Shown: positions 63,338 to 64,000 of the stretch, piece after piece
Position numbering within the stretch: position 1 is the stretch's first letter
How the letters are laid out: each line of letters opens with the position of its first letter
Source: Micrococcus porci
GTDB taxonomy: Bacteria; Actinomycetota; Actinomycetes; Actinomycetales; Micrococcaceae
Assembly: GCF_020097155.1 (NCBI RefSeq)
Contig: NZ_CP083691.1
Location: 1,178,001-1,242,000, forward strand
DNA: 64,000 nucleotides
Direction of reading: 5' to 3'
Program-made: the position numbers and the translations under genes
The notes under the pieces: generated by a model
Databases searched by the model: none
What the model was told of the DNA's origin: nothing
Seen by the model: the letters and a program-made list of their open reading frames with translations, nothing else

Positions 63338-64000
63338 ATGACCGCCACCCTCGTCGCCTCCGGCCTGGCCGGCGGCCACGGCCATCGCACGCTGTTCGAC
63401 GCGCTCGACCTCACCGTCGCGCCGGGGGACGTCGTCGGCGTCGTGGGGGCCAACGGCGCGGGCAAGTCCACGCTGCTGCGCATCCTCGGCGGGAACCTCG
63501 CCCCGCAGACCGGCACCGTGTCCCTCGCCCCCTCGGACGCCTTCGTCGGCTGGCTCCCGCAGGAGCACGAGCGCGTGTCGGGGGAGACGGTGGCCGGGTA
63601 CATCGCCCGCCGCACCGGCTGCGCCGAGGCCACCCGCGAGATGGACGCCTCTGCCGAGGCACTGGCCGGCCCGGACGTCACCGACGCCGCCGCGGACCGC
63701 TACAACACCGCCCTCACCCGCTGGCTGGCCTCCGGCGCCGCGGACCTGGAGGAGCGCATCCCCGCCGTCCTGGCCGACCTCGGCCTGGACCTCTCCGCCT
63801 CCCCGGAACAGGTCCTCATGACTTCCCTCTCCGGTGGGCAGGCCGCCCGCGTCGGCCTCGCCGCGCTGCTGCTCTCCCGCTTCGACGTCGTGCTCCTGGA
63901 CGAGCCCACCAACGACCTCGACCTCGACGGTCTGACCCGCCTGGAGGCCTTCGTGCAGGAGCTGCGCGGCGGCGTCGTGCTGGTGAGCCACGACCGCGAG
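63338..64000 (+). CDS. ABC-F family ATPase, partial (C-terminus beyond right edge)
   Basis: The first 221 residues are present. Walker A GANGAGKST near 36-44, signature 'SLSGGQAARVGLAALLL', Walker B 'VVLLDEPTNDLDLDGL' and 'GGVVLVSHDRE' define the first ABC cassette of a soluble ABC-F translation factor or ribosome protection protein. GGAGAAGC precedes the ATG. A broken copy of its 5' region lies at 50150-50386. Confidence 0.93.
   Translation, partial: MTATLVASGLAGGHGHRTLFDALDLTVAPGDVVGVVGANGAGKSTLLRILGGNLAPQTGTVSLAPSDAFVGWLPQEHERVSGETVAGYIARRTGCAEATREMDASAEALAGPDVTDAAADRYNTALTRWLASGAADLEERIPAVLADLGLDLSASPEQVLMTSLSGGQAARVGLAALLLSRFDVVLLDEPTNDLDLDGLTRLEAFVQELRGGVVLVSHDRE

Overview
The window is high-G+C DNA (about 70% or more by eye, third positions almost always G or C). 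Gene content (guaB-guaB3-SURF1-DUF3817-guaA, groES next to a GroEL with a His-containing tail, SCO1664/DUF3090/MSMEG_4193 trio, FmdB, XseAB/IspH/YchF block, IdeR-type iron box) fits an actinobacterium of the Micrococcaceae, probably close to Micrococcus. No rRNA, tRNA or CRISPR array was seen. Many genes appear to be leaderless: a TANNNT -10 box ends 6-8 bases before the start codon.

Layout. 1-3046: one minus-strand operon (alcohol dehydrogenase, NAD-epimerase, short binding lipoprotein, truncated cation transporter). 3108-5676: divergent pair of carboxylate-amine ligase and methyltransferase sharing overlapping -10 boxes. 5753-9787: iron-siderophore ABC transporter behind an IdeR/DtxR box. 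9833-10472: decayed DUF559-like gene. 10578-12830: CIRCE-like site, groES, hairpin, groEL, terminator. 12842-20511: dicarboxylate symporter, then guanine nucleotide synthesis (guaB, guaB3, guaA) with SURF1 and a DUF3817 membrane protein. 20592-34392: large DUF4011-type helicase-like protein with a mutated Walker A, small unknown gene, FmdB, 5-formyl-THF cyclo-ligase, GNAT, membrane protein, phosphotransferase, TPR protein, NUDIX, lipoprotein, aminotransferase, PPK2. 34520-42176: DJ-1/PfpI, exonuclease VII, membrane protein, ispH, gluconokinase, rmuC, unknown, macrodomain. 42197-45850: four-gene ABC exporter plus two-component system operon. 46078-47782: Hsp20 (SigH/SigR-type promoter) and ychF.

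47783-63337 is accessory. It starts with an A+T-richer segment of about 2.3 kb that carries one 696-residue protein with several winged-helix segments and a FokI-like PD-(D/E)XK nuclease core, with no methyltransferase beside it. This is the best candidate for an undescribed (probably defence) activity. It is followed by decayed copies of two genes that occur intact later in the window (ABC-F ATPase, SCO1664), then glycerate kinase, oleate hydratase with a divergent TetR regulator, a YoeB toxin remnant, a Mug glycosylase, an NhaA-thioredoxin fusion, a transposase remnant, the SCO1664/DUF3090/phosphomutase trio, and a peroxidase operon (catalase-like, unknown, Dyp peroxidase, unknown). The right edge cuts an ABC-F gene whose 5' half is the parent-like copy of the remnant near 50.2 kb.
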